Below the pieces are notes generated by a model. It did not search any database. It saw only the letters and a list, made by a program, of their open reading frames with translations, and was not told where the DNA came from. A stretch of 64,000 nt of DNA from Cytobacillus oceanisediminis (GTDB lineage Bacteria > Bacillota > Bacilli > Bacillales > Cytobacillaceae). Below are positions 54,459-63,914 of the stretch, piece after piece; within the stretch, counting starts at the first letter, position 1; every line of letters starts with the position of its first letter. The stretch spans positions 79,391 to 143,390 of the forward strand of contig NZ_VLKI01000011.1 of the NCBI RefSeq assembly GCF_007830235.1. The letters run 5' to 3'. The position numbers and the translations under genes are program-made.

Positions 54459-56045
54459 ATGAACTCTGTAAGCATATCAAATGAATTGAGCGAATTATTA
54501 AAAGGCAGCAACATTCAAGTACAATTATCTGTTCCTCAGCTTGTGGAAAAAGTTTTAAACCGTAAAGAAGGGTCTCTTACATCCACTGGTGCTGTACGTG
54601 CCACAACAGGAAAATATACAGGCCGTTCACCTAAAGATAAATACATTGTTGAAGAAGCATCAACTAAAGACAAAATGGACTGGGGCAGCGTGAACCAGCC
54701 AATCTCTGAAGAAGCATTCTCCAGCTTATATAATAAAGTCTTAAACTACTTAAAAGAAAAAGAAGAGGTATTTGTTTTCAAAGGCTATGCAGGCGCTGAT
54801 AAGAAATACCGCATGCCGATCCAGGTCATTAATGAATATGCTTGGCACAACCTATTTGCACACCAATTATTCATTCGCCCGGCAGAAGATGAGCTTCTTG
54901 ACCATGCATCTGAGTTTACTGTAATCTCTGCTCCTAATTTCAAAGCAGATCCTGCTGTTGATGGCACAAAATCCGAAACATTCATCATCATTTCATTCGA
55001 ACGCCGCACAGTTTTAATCGGCGGTACAGAATATGCTGGTGAAATGAAAAAGTCCATCTTCTCAGTGATGAACTATATGCTTCCAGAGAACGGAATCCTT
55101 CCTATGCACTGTTCAGCCAACGTTGGAAGGGAAGGCGATGTTGCTTTATTCTTCGGATTATCCGGAACTGGCAAAACAACATTGTCTGCTGATCCAAACC
55201 GACGCTTGATCGGTGATGACGAGCACGGCTGGTCTGCAAACGGGGTATTCAACATTGAAGGCGGATGCTATGCGAAATGCATCAACTTATCACGTGAAAA
55301 AGAACCGCAAATTTTCGATGCGATCCGCTTTGGGGCTGTATTGGAAAATGTAGTGGTTAACAGCGAAACACGCGTGGCAGATTACGACGACAGCACATTA
55401 ACTGAAAATACACGTGCAGCATACCAGCTGCAGGCCATTGATAATATCGTTGACCCAAGTATTGCCGGACATCCTAATACCATTGTGTTCTTAACAGCTG
55501 ACGCATTTGGCGTATTGCCTCCAATCTCCAAACTATCCAAGGAACAGGCAATGTACCATTTCTTGAGTGGTTATACATCTAAGCTTGCAGGAACAGAGCG
55601 CGGCATCACATCACCGCAGGCAACATTCTCTACTTGCTTCGGATCGCCATTCCTTCCGCTGCCTGCAAATCGCTACGCTGAAATGCTTGGCGAAAAAATC
55701 GATGAGCATAACGCGAAAGTCTTCCTTGTGAACACAGGATGGACTGGCGGAGAGTACGGTGTCGGTGAACGCATGAAGCTTGCCTACACACGCGCAATGA
55801 TAGAAGCTGCTCTTGAAGGCGAACTAAACAACGTAGACACAATCAAAGACGAAATCTTCGGCCTTGAAATTCCACAGCACGTAACAGGTGTGCCTGATGA
55901 AGTCCTTCAGCCAAGCAAAACTTGGGCTGACAAAGCCGCATATGAAATAAAAGCTAAAGAACTTGCAGCGAAATTCCGCGAGAACTTTAAAAAGTTCACA
56001 AGTGTTTCTTCTGAAATCGAAGAAAAAGGCGGACCAATCGCATAA
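54459..56045 (+). CDS. pckA: Phosphoenolpyruvate carboxykinase (ATP)
   Basis: 528 residues from ATG 54459 behind AAGGAAGG; the open frame to 54405 is not needed. [16 protein letters not shown] is the P-loop, and IGDDEHGW binds metal. [13 protein letters not shown] ([13 protein letters not shown]) and [14 protein letters not shown] are typical of the ATP-dependent enzyme. It converts oxaloacetate to PEP for gluconeogenesis. Divergent from the DCC gene; downstream is repeat A7. Confidence 0.96.
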   Translation: MNSVSISNELSELLKGSNIQVQLSVPQLVEKVLNRKEGSLTSTGAVRATTGKYTGRSPKDKYIVEEASTKDKMDWGSVNQPISEEAFSSLYNKVLNYLKEKEEVFVFKGYAGADKKYRMPIQVINEYAWHNLFAHQLFIRPAEDELLDHASEFTVISAPNFKADPAVDGTKSETFIIISFERRTVLIGGTEYAGEMKKSIFSVMNYMLPENGILPMHCSANVGREGDVALFFGLSGTGKTTLSADPNRRLIGDDEHGWSANGVFNIEGGCYAKCINLSREKEPQIFDAIRFGAVLENVVVNSETRVADYDDSTLTENTRAAYQLQAIDNIVDPSIAGHPNTIVFLTADAFGVLPPISKLSKEQAMYHFLSGYTSKLAGTERGITSPQATFSTCFGSPFLPLPANRYAEMLGEKIDEHNAKVFLVNTGWTGGEYGVGERMKLAYTRAMIEAALEGELNNVDTIKDEIFGLEIPQHVTGVPDEVLQPSKTWADKAAYEIKAKELAAKFRENFKKFTSVSSEIEEKGGPIA

Positions 56046-56049
56046 TATA

Positions 56050-56087
56050 AAAAGGAATTGCCGTTTGAGCGGCAATTCCTTTTTTGT
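56050..56087 (+). terminator. Terminator of pckA
   Basis: AAAAAGGAATTGCCG-TTTGAG-CGGCAATTCCTTTTTT. Confidence 0.9.
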
Positions 56088-56182
56088 TGGTTCATGCTTG
56101 TGTACTTTTATTTTTGCATTTCCTGGTATGCGCTTTGTGTGGATCGCTTTTGTTCCCTTTCTCCCTTTTCTCCGCTGATTCG

Positions 56183-56425
56183 GGCTCTGTTAAATTTGCC
56201 TGTTGATTTCAGCACGAGGCACTCAGCGAACAGCGGGCGGTCCGACGCTCCTCGTCGCTTTGCTCCTGCGGGATCTCCCTTTGATCCGCACTCCCGCAGG
56301 ACTTTGAATAAGCTTCCCTGAAATAATACCGCACGAAGGAAATGCGAATGCATTTTCGCGGGATTAGTGCCTTCCGCTCCAATCAACAGGGTGCTAAAAA
56401 CAACAATAAGCTTTAACAGAGCCTT
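56183..56425 (-). repeat. Family A repeat, copy A7
   Basis: 243 bp, best-preserved ends GGCTCTGTTAAA/TTTAACAGAGCC. Same orientation as A8, so the two bracket the sigma/anti-sigma pair. Contains TGCCTGTTGATTTCAGCACG, GGCGGTCCGACGCTCCTCG, AATACCGCACGAAGGAAATG and CGAATGCATTTTCGCGGG. The 56088-56182 stretch shows nothing. Confidence 0.9.
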
Positions 56426-56472
56426 TTTCTAAAAAGAAAGGCTACCTTTAGCTACTTTCCCCACTAAGCCTA

Positions 56473-57429
56473 TTAATCAACCGGCTTCCTCACCTCAATT
56501 GGTACAGATTGTTGCAGAGTACTCATTCTGTATCGCCCGCTTTTCTTGATTACAAGATCGCCAGTATACATGCCTACCTTTTTACCAGTGTCTGCTTTAA
56601 TATAATCTGTTTTCCCAGAAAAAAGGAATACCTCTGCTGTTCCGTCTTCAAAACGAAACAGCTCAAGCTCAACTTGCCCGGGCAAGTCTTCTCCCTCAAC
56701 CTCAAGATTTACATTTTCAAATGTTCCTGCCACCAGGTCCTCCTGCGAAATCATTAGTGTGGAATCACCGATTTTGACATAAGGCTCCTTCACGTAAATT
56801 GAGAATTCTTCAAAGGTTTTTTCCCCGAACATAAACTTCAGATTCCATACGCCATGCTTTTCAAAAGGTTTAAAGCTTGTCAAAGCATGGGCATCAGAGC
56901 CATACATGCCTGCGCTTAATGTAAATGAAGCCATTTCCTGTGTAATGCCGGTATCCACATGGACTGCTTCCACTTTCATGTTTTGGTAAACCTGCTCGCC
57001 AGGCTTCCACCATAAATAGACCATGATTTTTGCTACACTTCTATCATCACCGGCAATCCATTCAGGAGGACTTAACAAGCTGACCCTTCCAGGTAGTCCA
57101 AAATTGGAATCGGGAAATACAGGTTTCCCATCTTCATCCGTAAGCGCAAAATAATCTCCATTTTCAGCTCTTTCAACACCTGCCCCCAAATGCTTTTCTG
57201 GCTCGCTTTTATTTTCCAAAAATAAAATAGGCACAATGATGAGGACTGCAAGAAATGCCGCTAAAACACCCGCCCGTTGAAAAGAAAAGCCAAATTTTCT
57301 TTTAGGCGACTTTTGCTTCCGCATACTGTGTATGATTCTATTTTTCTGTTCCCCCTTTAATTTATGAGTGGGGAATTCTTTCATTCTCTCAAGCAGCTCT
57401 TTATCTGAAAGATGGGTCACCTTGCTCAT
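56473..57429 (-). CDS. Probable anti-sigma factor, single membrane span
   Basis: 318 residues. A cytoplasmic N-terminal part of about 48 residues is followed by one membrane helix (about 50-68, AGVLAAFLAVLIIVPILFL). A large extracellular domain has beta-strand character (VEAVHVDTGITQEMAS, LVIKKSGRYRM). No HxxxCxxC zinc anti-sigma motif is visible. Its start overlaps the end of the sigma gene by 29 bp. The layout is that of an ECF anti-sigma factor; the signal is unknown. ATG 57429 has GGGGG upstream. Confidence 0.7.
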   Translation of the reverse strand: MSKVTHLSDKELLERMKEFPTHKLKGEQKNRIIHSMRKQKSPKRKFGFSFQRAGVLAAFLAVLIIVPILFLENKSEPEKHLGAGVERAENGDYFALTDEDGKPVFPDSNFGLPGRVSLLSPPEWIAGDDRSVAKIMVYLWWKPGEQVYQNMKVEAVHVDTGITQEMASFTLSAGMYGSDAHALTSFKPFEKHGVWNLKFMFGEKTFEEFSIYVKEPYVKIGDSTLMISQEDLVAGTFENVNLEVEGEDLPGQVELELFRFEDGTAEVFLFSGKTDYIKADTGKKVGMYTGDLVIKKSGRYRMSTLQQSVPIEVRKPVD

Positions 57430-57925
57430 CCCCCTTTAAAAGCAAATTTAGTTTTTTTACCGCTCGGTGAAAGGTGACATTTACTTTACTTCCTGTCCAC
57501 CCAAGTACCTCGGCCGTCTCCTCAGTTGATAGATCAGCAATCCCTCTGAGCAGGACCACGTCGCGGTAGTTATTTTTCAATTGATTGATAGCCCCCAGCA
57601 ACCGGGCAGATTCTGCCTTTTGGATTAAAATTTCTTCTGTGATTGCGGATTCATTTTCCGAAGATTGCCTTGACAGTTTATCCTTCAGATTTTTCCAGAC
57701 ATTACTTTTTCTATAAAAATCAATGGCTGCATTGCGTGCGATACTGATTAGCCACGTCTTTGGATTGGAGTCAAATTTAAAACGCCCGTAGGACTGATAT
57801 GCCTTTAAAAATGTTTCCTGCACAAGATCCTCTACATCCCTGGATCCTGTAAAATACACCAGATAATTGGTGATATCTTTTTCATATTCTAGAAACCACT
57901 GTTCCACTTGCCGGCCGGCCTCCAT
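57401..57925 (-). CDS. ECF-type RNA polymerase sigma factor
   Basis: 174 residues from ATG 57925 with AAAGGGGGG upstream; the frame continues to 57970 without support. Region 2 is RDVEDLVQETFLKAYQSYGRF and region 4 is STEETAEVLGWTGSKVNVTFHRAVKKL, with no region 3, as in ECF sigmas. It probably directs a small stress regulon together with the downstream anti-sigma. The ECF subgroup cannot be fixed. I do not recall this pair between pckA and ytmB in B. subtilis. Confidence 0.85.
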   Translation of the reverse strand: MEAGRQVEQWFLEYEKDITNYLVYFTGSRDVEDLVQETFLKAYQSYGRFKFDSNPKTWLISIARNAAIDFYRKSNVWKNLKDKLSRQSSENESAITEEILIQKAESARLLGAINQLKNNYRDVVLLRGIADLSTEETAEVLGWTGSKVNVTFHRAVKKLNLLLKGDEQGDPSFR

Positions 57926-58002
57926 CAACTTACCCCCCTTTGTTAAATAGGACGGATTTTTTGATTCCATCTTACAGTTTTGATGGAAAAATTTTTAAGC
58001 AT

Positions 58003-58246
58003 AGGCTCTTTTATATTAGGGTGTTGATTTACTCTGCAGTCACTCAGCGAACAGCGGGCTTCCGACACTCCTCGGCGTTCTACGCCTAGAGGGTCTCCCT
58101 TGGGTTCGCTTTTTTCCGCAGGACTATGTAAAGGTATCCTCGAATAAACACCGCACAAAGGAAATGCGAATGCATTTTCGTGGATCCCGCGCCTTCCGCT
58201 CCAATCAACACAGTGCTTAATCATCACTGAGCATTACCACAGCTTA
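58003..58246 (-). repeat. Family A repeat, copy A8
   Basis: 244 bp, ends AGGCTCTTTTATA/ACCACAGCTT, eroded relative to A7. It contains GTGTTGATTTACTCTGCAG, GGCTTCCGACACTCCTCGG, ACACCGCACAAAGGAAATGCG and GAATGCATTTTCGTGG. It lies directly upstream of the sigma gene. Confidence 0.85.
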
Positions 58247-58251
58247 AACAT

Positions 58252-58283
58252 AAAAAAAAGCGCCCGGACATAGTCCAGTCGCT
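58252..58283 (-). terminator. Terminator of ytmB
   Basis: Minus strand GCGACTGGAC-TAT-GTCCGGGCGC then TTTTTTTT, just after the stop at 58287. Confidence 0.8.
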
Positions 58284-58286
58284 CAT

Positions 58287-58529
58287 TTAATTTGTTGAAT
58301 TTAATGCTACTAGCTGATACATAATGACTGTCTGGTTATTTTCCCACTCCACTTTTTTGATGATCCCTGTGCCGTTCAGGTCGCCATCAATCGTTCTTTT
58401 CACCTCAACAGGGATGTCCAGAGGGTATAGTCTGTACCCTTCTTTGACCAGTGAAAAATAGTTTTCATCAAGCCTCTTTTCCCTGCCCTTTGTCACGATC
58501 ATGGTATTTAACTCCAAAGGCATACCCAT
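58287..58529 (-). CDS. ytmB: DUF2584 family protein YtmB
   Basis: 80 residues from ATG 58529 with AAGGAGAG upstream. MGMPLELNTMIVTKGREKR matches the family start; compact soluble all-beta character. Function unknown. Symbol given by synteny with B. subtilis (pckA-ytmB-ytmA). Confidence 0.7.
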   Translation of the reverse strand: MGMPLELNTMIVTKGREKRLDENYFSLVKEGYRLYPLDIPVEVKRTIDGDLNGTGIIKKVEWENNQTVIMYQLVALNSTN

Positions 58530-58619
58530 TGGTATCTCTCCTTCATTGTGATGTTCTTACCTCTATTTTACCCCACCTTTTGCTGCGCTGAAAGCCCCTA
58601 AGAAAAATTAAGAAGATCC

Positions 58620-59405
58620 TCATTCATGGCTTTTCATCCAGGATGTTAAATCCTCAACGGTTTTGCGATTAACATTTGGCGGAAAGTAATGGGTGTATTC
58701 TTTAAAATACCAGCTATCCACCTTTTTATTGAGTGCTTTAAGCCTTTTTTCAAGGCGGAAGGAATGCTCTGCCGAAACATTCCGATCCTGCTCCCCATGG
58801 ATGATCAGGACAGGCGCCTGCAGCTTTTCCAGCTGAAAAAGCGGCGTCCTGTATTTATAGCGGTCAGGAAATTTGGTCGGGGTCCCGCCAATTACCCTTT
58901 TCATCATCCTGCGAAGATCCTTGCGTTCCACATAGGTCAGGAACATATCGCTAACGCCTCCCCATGTCACAACTGATGCTGCTTCAGGAAATTGAATGGC
59001 AGTAAGCAGCGCCATTACACCACCGCGTGAAAAGCCAAAAACATGAACCCTCTTTACCCTGATGTGCTCCTGGAGAAGGGTGAAAGCTGCAAATGCATCC
59101 TGCCGGTCATCCCCCCCAAAATCCTCGTTTCCATCTCCTCCCTGATTACCCCTGTAAAAAGGCGCGAATACAATAAAGCCTTCACAGGCAAACTGAACAA
59201 TCCTCCCAGGCCTCACTTTGCCGACATTCTTAATACCACCGCGCAGATAAAGGAATCCATCATACAATTCTTCACCTTTTGGCTCTGCAAGCAGGCCCTT
59301 TATATGTAATCCGTTTGCATAATAAGTGACCACGGATAACTCGATCGCTGGATTGGGTGAAGGAAATCTCTGCTTATCAATGATTTGCCCGTTTTCGAAA
59401 TTCAT
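58620..59405 (-). CDS. ytmA: Alpha/beta hydrolase YtmA (prolyl oligopeptidase-like)
   Basis: 261 residues. The nucleophile elbow VFGFSRGGVMAL, IIHGEQDRNVS with the catalytic Asp, and the C-terminal FKEYTHYF with His form the triad of an S9-type esterase/peptidase. A RGNQGGDGNEDFGGDDRQDAF loop is typical of YtmA-type proteins. Likely a cytoplasmic esterase or peptidase; substrate unknown. Ends with ytmB downstream; divergent from ytlA. Confidence 0.8.
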   Translation of the reverse strand: MNFENGQIIDKQRFPSPNPAIELSVVTYYANGLHIKGLLAEPKGEELYDGFLYLRGGIKNVGKVRPGRIVQFACEGFIVFAPFYRGNQGGDGNEDFGGDDRQDAFAAFTLLQEHIRVKRVHVFGFSRGGVMALLTAIQFPEAASVVTWGGVSDMFLTYVERKDLRRMMKRVIGGTPTKFPDRYKYRTPLFQLEKLQAPVLIIHGEQDRNVSAEHSFRLEKRLKALNKKVDSWYFKEYTHYFPPNVNRKTVEDLTSWMKSHE

Positions 59406-59752
59406 ATTTCCATCTCCCTTTTGGAGTTAATTATTTGCTAAATGGCGTTAGACCGGGAACCTGCACATATATTTTAAGAGTCGAACTAAACCATGCAAAC
59501 TCACATGTATTTTCGAAAAGTGATACATGCTTCATGTAAATTGATTTCGTTTTAAAAAGTTTCGCTAAATTTCAAAAGTCCGGTTCGTTTCCATACTCCT
59601 AACTTTTTTTCCTGCTACGACTACTAGTATGAGCATTCCTCCCTGCTACTAAAAAGTTTTCATATAGGCATTCACACATTTTTTCCGTTTTCATACGATA
59701 TCCTAGGCTTTTAAATCTGAATTTTTTTACCATAAGGGAGGTCATACGGCTT
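59406..59752. other. Divergent gap ytmA / ytlA, no gene or riboswitch recognised
   Basis: 347 bp, AT-rich. I looked for a TPP, purine or other riboswitch core because the downstream importer is NMT1/THI5-like and found none. Strong ribosome site AAGGGAGG lies before ytlA. Confidence 0.4.
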
Positions 59753-60748
59753 ATGAAAAAATGGTTAAAAGTGAGCATGCTTCTGCTGCTTACGTCGATA
59801 CTTATTATTCCTTTGGCCGCTTGCGGCAAGGATGAAGTTCTGAATGTCCGCGTTGCGGAGGTGACACGTTCCATTTTCTATGCCCCGCAATATGTTGCCC
59901 TTGAGAAAGGTTTTTTTGAAGAAGAAGGGCTTAATGTTGAGCTTACAACTACTGCGGGCGGAGATAAAACGATGACAGCTCTGCTTTCGGATAGCGCGGA
60001 TGTTGCGCTCGTTGGCTCTGAAACATCCATTTACGTATCCGCACAGGGCTCCAATGACCCGGTTATCAATTTTGCGCAGCTGACACAAACGGACGGCACG
60101 TTTCTGGTTTCCCGCAATAAAATCGATCATTTTTCCTGGGATATGCTGAAGGGTAAAACATTCCTGGGCCAGCGTAAAGGCGGCATGCCGCAAATGGTCG
60201 GCGAGTTTGTTTTGAAAAAACATGGAATCGATCCGCATCAGGATTTGGATTTGATCCAAAATATTGATTTTGCCAATATTGCACCAGCCTTCGCTTCCGG
60301 CAACGGCGAGTTTGTCCAGCTGTTTGAACCGACTGCCAGCGTTTTTGAAAAAGAAGGCAAGGGATTTATCGTCGCTTCTTTCGGAACCGAGTCCGGTCAT
60401 GTACCTTATACCACATTCATGACGAAGCAAAGCTATATTGATGAAAATAAGGAAACGGTCGAGAAATTTACAAGGGCGATCTATAAAGCACAGCAATGGG
60501 TCGAGACCCACAGCGCAAAGGAAACAGCCGAAGCAATCCAAGGATATTTTGACAACACAGAGCTAGAAATAATTGAAATGGTGGTAGACCGCTATAAGGG
60601 CCAGGGTTCCTTTGCGACAGATCCTATTTTGGATACAGAAGAATGGGATAACCTGCAGAACATCATGGATGAAGCAGGAGAGCTTCCAAAGCGCATCGAG
60701 CATGGAACATTGGTTAATACAGAAATCGCAGAGAGTGTAATGAAATAA
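59753..60748 (+). CDS. ytlA: ABC transporter substrate-binding lipoprotein YtlA (NMT1/THI5-like)
   Basis: 331 residues. Signal peptide with lipobox LAAC (Cys about 24). VRVAEVTRSIFYAPQYVALEKGFF and LVGSETSIYVSA are typical of the NMT1/THI5/SsuA fold. It delivers a small nitrogen- or sulfur-containing molecule to the YtlD permease. The substrate is not known; B. subtilis ytlACD is also uncharacterised. First gene of ytlA-ytlC-ytlD. Confidence 0.85.
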   Translation: MKKWLKVSMLLLLTSILIIPLAACGKDEVLNVRVAEVTRSIFYAPQYVALEKGFFEEEGLNVELTTTAGGDKTMTALLSDSADVALVGSETSIYVSAQGSNDPVINFAQLTQTDGTFLVSRNKIDHFSWDMLKGKTFLGQRKGGMPQMVGEFVLKKHGIDPHQDLDLIQNIDFANIAPAFASGNGEFVQLFEPTASVFEKEGKGFIVASFGTESGHVPYTTFMTKQSYIDENKETVEKFTRAIYKAQQWVETHSAKETAEAIQGYFDNTELEIIEMVVDRYKGQGSFATDPILDTEEWDNLQNIMDEAGELPKRIEHGTLVNTEIAESVMK

Positions 60749-60787
60749 TACCGCAGCTTTAAAAAATTTAGAAAAGAGGTGGCCGAC

Positions 60788-61567
60788 ATGGATTTTCTAA
60801 AAATTAATGCCATACACCACACTTATTTTACGAAGACCACTGCTGTTACGGCCCTCTCCGATGTTTCGCTTGAGGTGGAGGAAGGGGAATTTGTTTCCTT
60901 CCTCGGACCGAGCGGATGCGGCAAGACCACTTTGCTTTCCATTATAGCCGGCCTTTTTGAACCGACAGAAGGGGCTGTGACACTGGAAGGAAAGCGGGTA
61001 GAAACAGCAGAAAATGAAATCGGCTATATGTTGCAGCAGGATTACCTTTTTCCATGGAAAACGATCGAAGAGAATATTTTATTGGGGCTAAAAATCGGAA
61101 ATAGCCTTTCTCCTGATAAAAAAGCTTATGCCCTGGAGCTTCTTGCAAAAATGGGTCTCAAAGAGGTTGAGTCACAATTTCCGAAGCAGCTTTCCGGCGG
61201 AATGAGGCAGCGTGTTGCTCTCGTGAGGACGCTTGCGACAGAACCAAAGCTGCTGATGCTCGATGAACCATTCTCCGCTTTAGATTATCAAACGAAGCTG
61301 AAGCTTGAAGATTTGGTTTCCACCACCCTTAAATCTTTCGGAAAAACGGCCATTCTTGTTACCCATGATATCGGCGAGGCAATCAGCATGAGCGACCGCG
61401 TTTTTCTGTTCTCAGCAAGGCCCGGACAGCTTCATAAAACGTTTGTAATACCAAAAGAATTAAGAGATGCAACTCCATTTAAAGCCCGTAATCATGAAGC
61501 ATATCCAGCCATTTTTCAAACCATATGGAAGGAGCTGGAGTCCCTTGAGCCCGCAGGAGAACGTTAA
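60788..61567 (+). CDS. ytlC: ABC transporter ATP-binding protein YtlC
   Basis: 259 residues from ATG 60788 with AGAGGTGG upstream (GTG 60779 also possible). Walker [13 protein letters not shown], signature [16 protein letters not shown], Walker [14 protein letters not shown]-loop VTHDIGEAI. Belongs to the SsuB/TauB group. Energises YtlD; its end overlaps the ytlD start by 23 bp. Confidence 0.9.
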   Translation: MDFLKINAIHHTYFTKTTAVTALSDVSLEVEEGEFVSFLGPSGCGKTTLLSIIAGLFEPTEGAVTLEGKRVETAENEIGYMLQQDYLFPWKTIEENILLGLKIGNSLSPDKKAYALELLAKMGLKEVESQFPKQLSGGMRQRVALVRTLATEPKLLMLDEPFSALDYQTKLKLEDLVSTTLKSFGKTAILVTHDIGEAISMSDRVFLFSARPGQLHKTFVIPKELRDATPFKARNHEAYPAIFQTIWKELESLEPAGER

Positions 61568-62354
61568 ATTTCTTCATCAAAAATATATCCAATCACTGAA
61601 TCGTGAAAAACGATGGGTCCGCTTTTATCAGATGGTTATCTTTCTAGTCTTTTTTTCATGCTGGGAGCTGGCAAGCCAAAAACAATGGATAGACCCGTTA
61701 ATCTTCAGTTCGCCTTCAAAAGTTGGGAGATTATTTTTAACAAAAATCCAGGATGGGACCTTAATGATTGACCTGGGCTATACCCTTTCAGAAACGGTCT
61801 TCGGATTCATACTCGGAACTTTTTTAGGAACTTTCCTTGCAGCCATTCTATGGTGGTCACCAATGCTTTCAAAAATTTCGGACCCTTATTTGGTTGTGCT
61901 TAATTCAATGCCCAAGGTTGCGCTTGGCCCGATTTTGATTGTAGCATTAGGCCCAAGCTTCACTTCCATCGTGGCCATGGGTGCTATCATCTCAATCATT
62001 ATCACAACCATTGTCGTGTATACGTCCTTTAAAGAAGTCGATCCGAACTATATAAAGGTACTTCAAACCTTTGGAGCTAATAGGGTACAAATTTTTAGGG
62101 AAGCCATCCTGCCTGCCTCATTCCCAACCATTATCTCCACTTTAAAGGTCAATGTTGGATTATCATGGGTCGGTGTCATTGTTGGTGAGTTCCTTGTTTC
62201 CTCAAAAGGCCTCGGCTATATGATCATTTACGGCTTCCAGGTTTTCAACTTTACGCTTGTCATGCTATCATTGCTTGTGATTGCTGTTTTTGCGACGGTG
62301 ATGTATCAGCTTGTTGAGCTTCTTGAGAGAAAGTTAATTAAAAATGGATCATAG
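61545..62354 (+). CDS. ytlD: ABC transporter permease YtlD
   Basis: 269 residues from TTG 61545 with GGAG 4 bases upstream; an earlier ATG 61494 has no ribosome site. Six membrane helices with the EAA-like loop [19 protein letters not shown] of SsuC/TauC-type permeases. Works with YtlA and YtlC as an importer. Ends at a terminator shared with ytkD. Confidence 0.85.
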   Translation: MSPQENVKFLHQKYIQSLNREKRWVRFYQMVIFLVFFSCWELASQKQWIDPLIFSSPSKVGRLFLTKIQDGTLMIDLGYTLSETVFGFILGTFLGTFLAAILWWSPMLSKISDPYLVVLNSMPKVALGPILIVALGPSFTSIVAMGAIISIIITTIVVYTSFKEVDPNYIKVLQTFGANRVQIFREAILPASFPTIISTLKVNVGLSWVGVIVGEFLVSSKGLGYMIIYGFQVFNFTLVMLSLLVIAVFATVMYQLVELLERKLIKNGS

Positions 62355-62386
62355 CAAAAACGGCAACGCTAATTGCCGTTTTTACT
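62355..62386. terminator. Bidirectional terminator, ytlD and ytkD
   Basis: AAAAACGGCAA-CGCTAA-TTGCCGTTTTT between convergent stops. Confidence 0.9.
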
Positions 62387-62848
62387 GTTTTCTGCTATTC
62401 TCTCCAGGCTTCTTTCAATCACTCTATCCTTCATGATAAAACTGTATTGTTCTTCCCATCTATGTGTTAATAAATCCCCCTCTACCAGCACCGGCCCGTT
62501 AGTCTCAAAATACTGTGTTTTCTTCTCCACCTGGGCGGCCTCTCCATAAAAAACCGCTTTAACAAAACGTTCGTTCCCCGTACAAACCTCATATTCGCCT
62601 AGGAATTCGAGGCTTTTCAGAATGGCACCCGTTTCCTCATAAACCTCTCTCCTTGCCGTTTCTTCAAGAGATTCACCTTGCTCGCCTTTGCCCCCCGGGA
62701 ATTCCCAGCCGCGCTCTTTATGATTGGTCAGCAGCCATCGACCTTCAAAACGGCAAATGACAAGGACATGTTGGGGCTCCCTGTCAAAGGTACCCTTTTT
62801 AAAAGAGAGGCGCACTTCCCCTCCGTTCGCATCTAAAAACGTTTCCAT
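62369..62848 (-). CDS. ytkD: NUDIX hydrolase YtkD, nucleoside triphosphatase
   Basis: 159 residues from ATG 62848 with GTGAGG upstream. The Nudix box GGKGEQGESLEETARREVYEETG has all conserved positions (in parts: GG...E...RE..EE.G). In B. subtilis YtkD cleans oxidised dGTP and other triphosphates; the same role is likely here. Convergent with ytlD. Confidence 0.85.
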   Translation of the reverse strand: METFLDANGGEVRLSFKKGTFDREPQHVLVICRFEGRWLLTNHKERGWEFPGGKGEQGESLEETARREVYEETGAILKSLEFLGEYEVCTGNERFVKAVFYGEAAQVEKKTQYFETNGPVLVEGDLLTHRWEEQYSFIMKDRVIERSLERIAENSKNGN

Positions 62849-63008
62849 ATTATACCTCACTCATAAAAATATCCTTTGATGTTATCATTATAAAGGGAAA
62901 TCCCTTTTAAAAAAACTTCTGGGCCTATAGTATGAAAATACATATTTTTGAAACTTTCTTTTTTTTTCATCGTAAAAACAACTGACTAACACAAAGGGAG
63001 TGTAGATA

Positions 63009-63890
63009 TTGAAAAAAACTCTGGCAATCATTACAGGCCTACTTATGATCCTTTTGCTTGCTGCATGCAGTGATACAGCCAAGCCTGTCAATGAAACAGC
63101 TTCAGGAAATGACAACGGAACAAACAAAGATGAAACCCATACTGAAGAAAAATCGGAACTGACACTAGAGGAAGTATTATCTAAATCAACAGAGGCTTCC
63201 GAAGAGCTAAAAAGCTTTTCCGTTAAAATGGATATGAGCCAGCAAATGAGCTCTGATTCCGAAGCAGAAAGCATGAATATTGATTCAGTCATTGATATGA
63301 ATGTAACAACGGAACCTACTGCCTTTTATCAAAAGATGACCATGTCAATGGAAGGCGCAGAAGACTCCTATGATATCGAAAGCTATTTTACCGAGGAAGG
63401 TATGTTCCTTTATGATGGAGCAGGCGATCATTGGATGAAGTTCCCTAAAGAAATGTCAGATGACCTGCTCCAGATGTCCAGCCAGCAGACAAATCCTGGC
63501 GAAGAGCTAAAGAAGCTTCAGCAGTTTGCTGATGACTTTACGTTTGAACAGGACACTAAAAGCTATATTCTAAAGCTTAAAGCCAATGGAGAAAAATTCA
63601 ATGATTTTGTGAAGGAAACAGCGGCTGAAACCCTTCCTCCGGAATTGGCTGCCAATGGAGAAATGCTTGAAAATATGAAAATAAATGGTGTTGAGTATGA
63701 AATTGTCATTGATAAAGAGACCTTCTATCCAAGCGTGCTGAACATGATCATGGAAATGGAAATGGCAGCTGAAGGCCAGACGATTGCGATGAAACAGAAC
63801 ATGAACGGACAGTATTCAAACTACAATAAGGTAGAAACCATCACAGTACCGCAGGAAGTGATCGATACGGCTGTAGAGATGGAAATGTAA
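63009..63890 (+). CDS. Lipoprotein of the DUF6612-like, LolA-fold type
   Basis: 293 residues from TTG 63009 with AAAGGGAGTG upstream. Lipobox LLLAAC (Cys about 20), then an acidic linker rich in Glu, Asp, Asn and Thr. A long beta-rich domain (FSVKMDMSQQMSSDS, IDMNVTTEPTAFYQKMTM, MKINGVEYEIVIDK) resembles the DUF6612/LolA-type lipid-binding fold. It sits on the outer face of the membrane; function unknown. A T-rich tail follows but no clear hairpin. Confidence 0.7.
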   Translation: MKKTLAIITGLLMILLLAACSDTAKPVNETASGNDNGTNKDETHTEEKSELTLEEVLSKSTEASEELKSFSVKMDMSQQMSSDSEAESMNIDSVIDMNVTTEPTAFYQKMTMSMEGAEDSYDIESYFTEEGMFLYDGAGDHWMKFPKEMSDDLLQMSSQQTNPGEELKKLQQFADDFTFEQDTKSYILKLKANGEKFNDFVKETAAETLPPELAANGEMLENMKINGVEYEIVIDKETFYPSVLNMIMEMEMAAEGQTIAMKQNMNGQYSNYNKVETITVPQEVIDTAVEMEM

Positions 63891-63914
63891 AAAAGCTGGG
63901 GCAAATGTAGACTA

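Noticed and set aside
57926..58002. Autoregulated ECF promoter before the sigma gene
   Set aside because: CGTC and an AAAAC-type -35 are present, but the spacing of about 22 bases is too long.
59406..59752. TPP riboswitch before the ytlACD importer
   Set aside because: No CTGAGA or ACCTGA-type core and no terminator stem were found.
59765..60541. 258-codon open frame opposite ytlA
   Set aside because: Antisense shadow; ytlA has a lipobox and intact family motifs.
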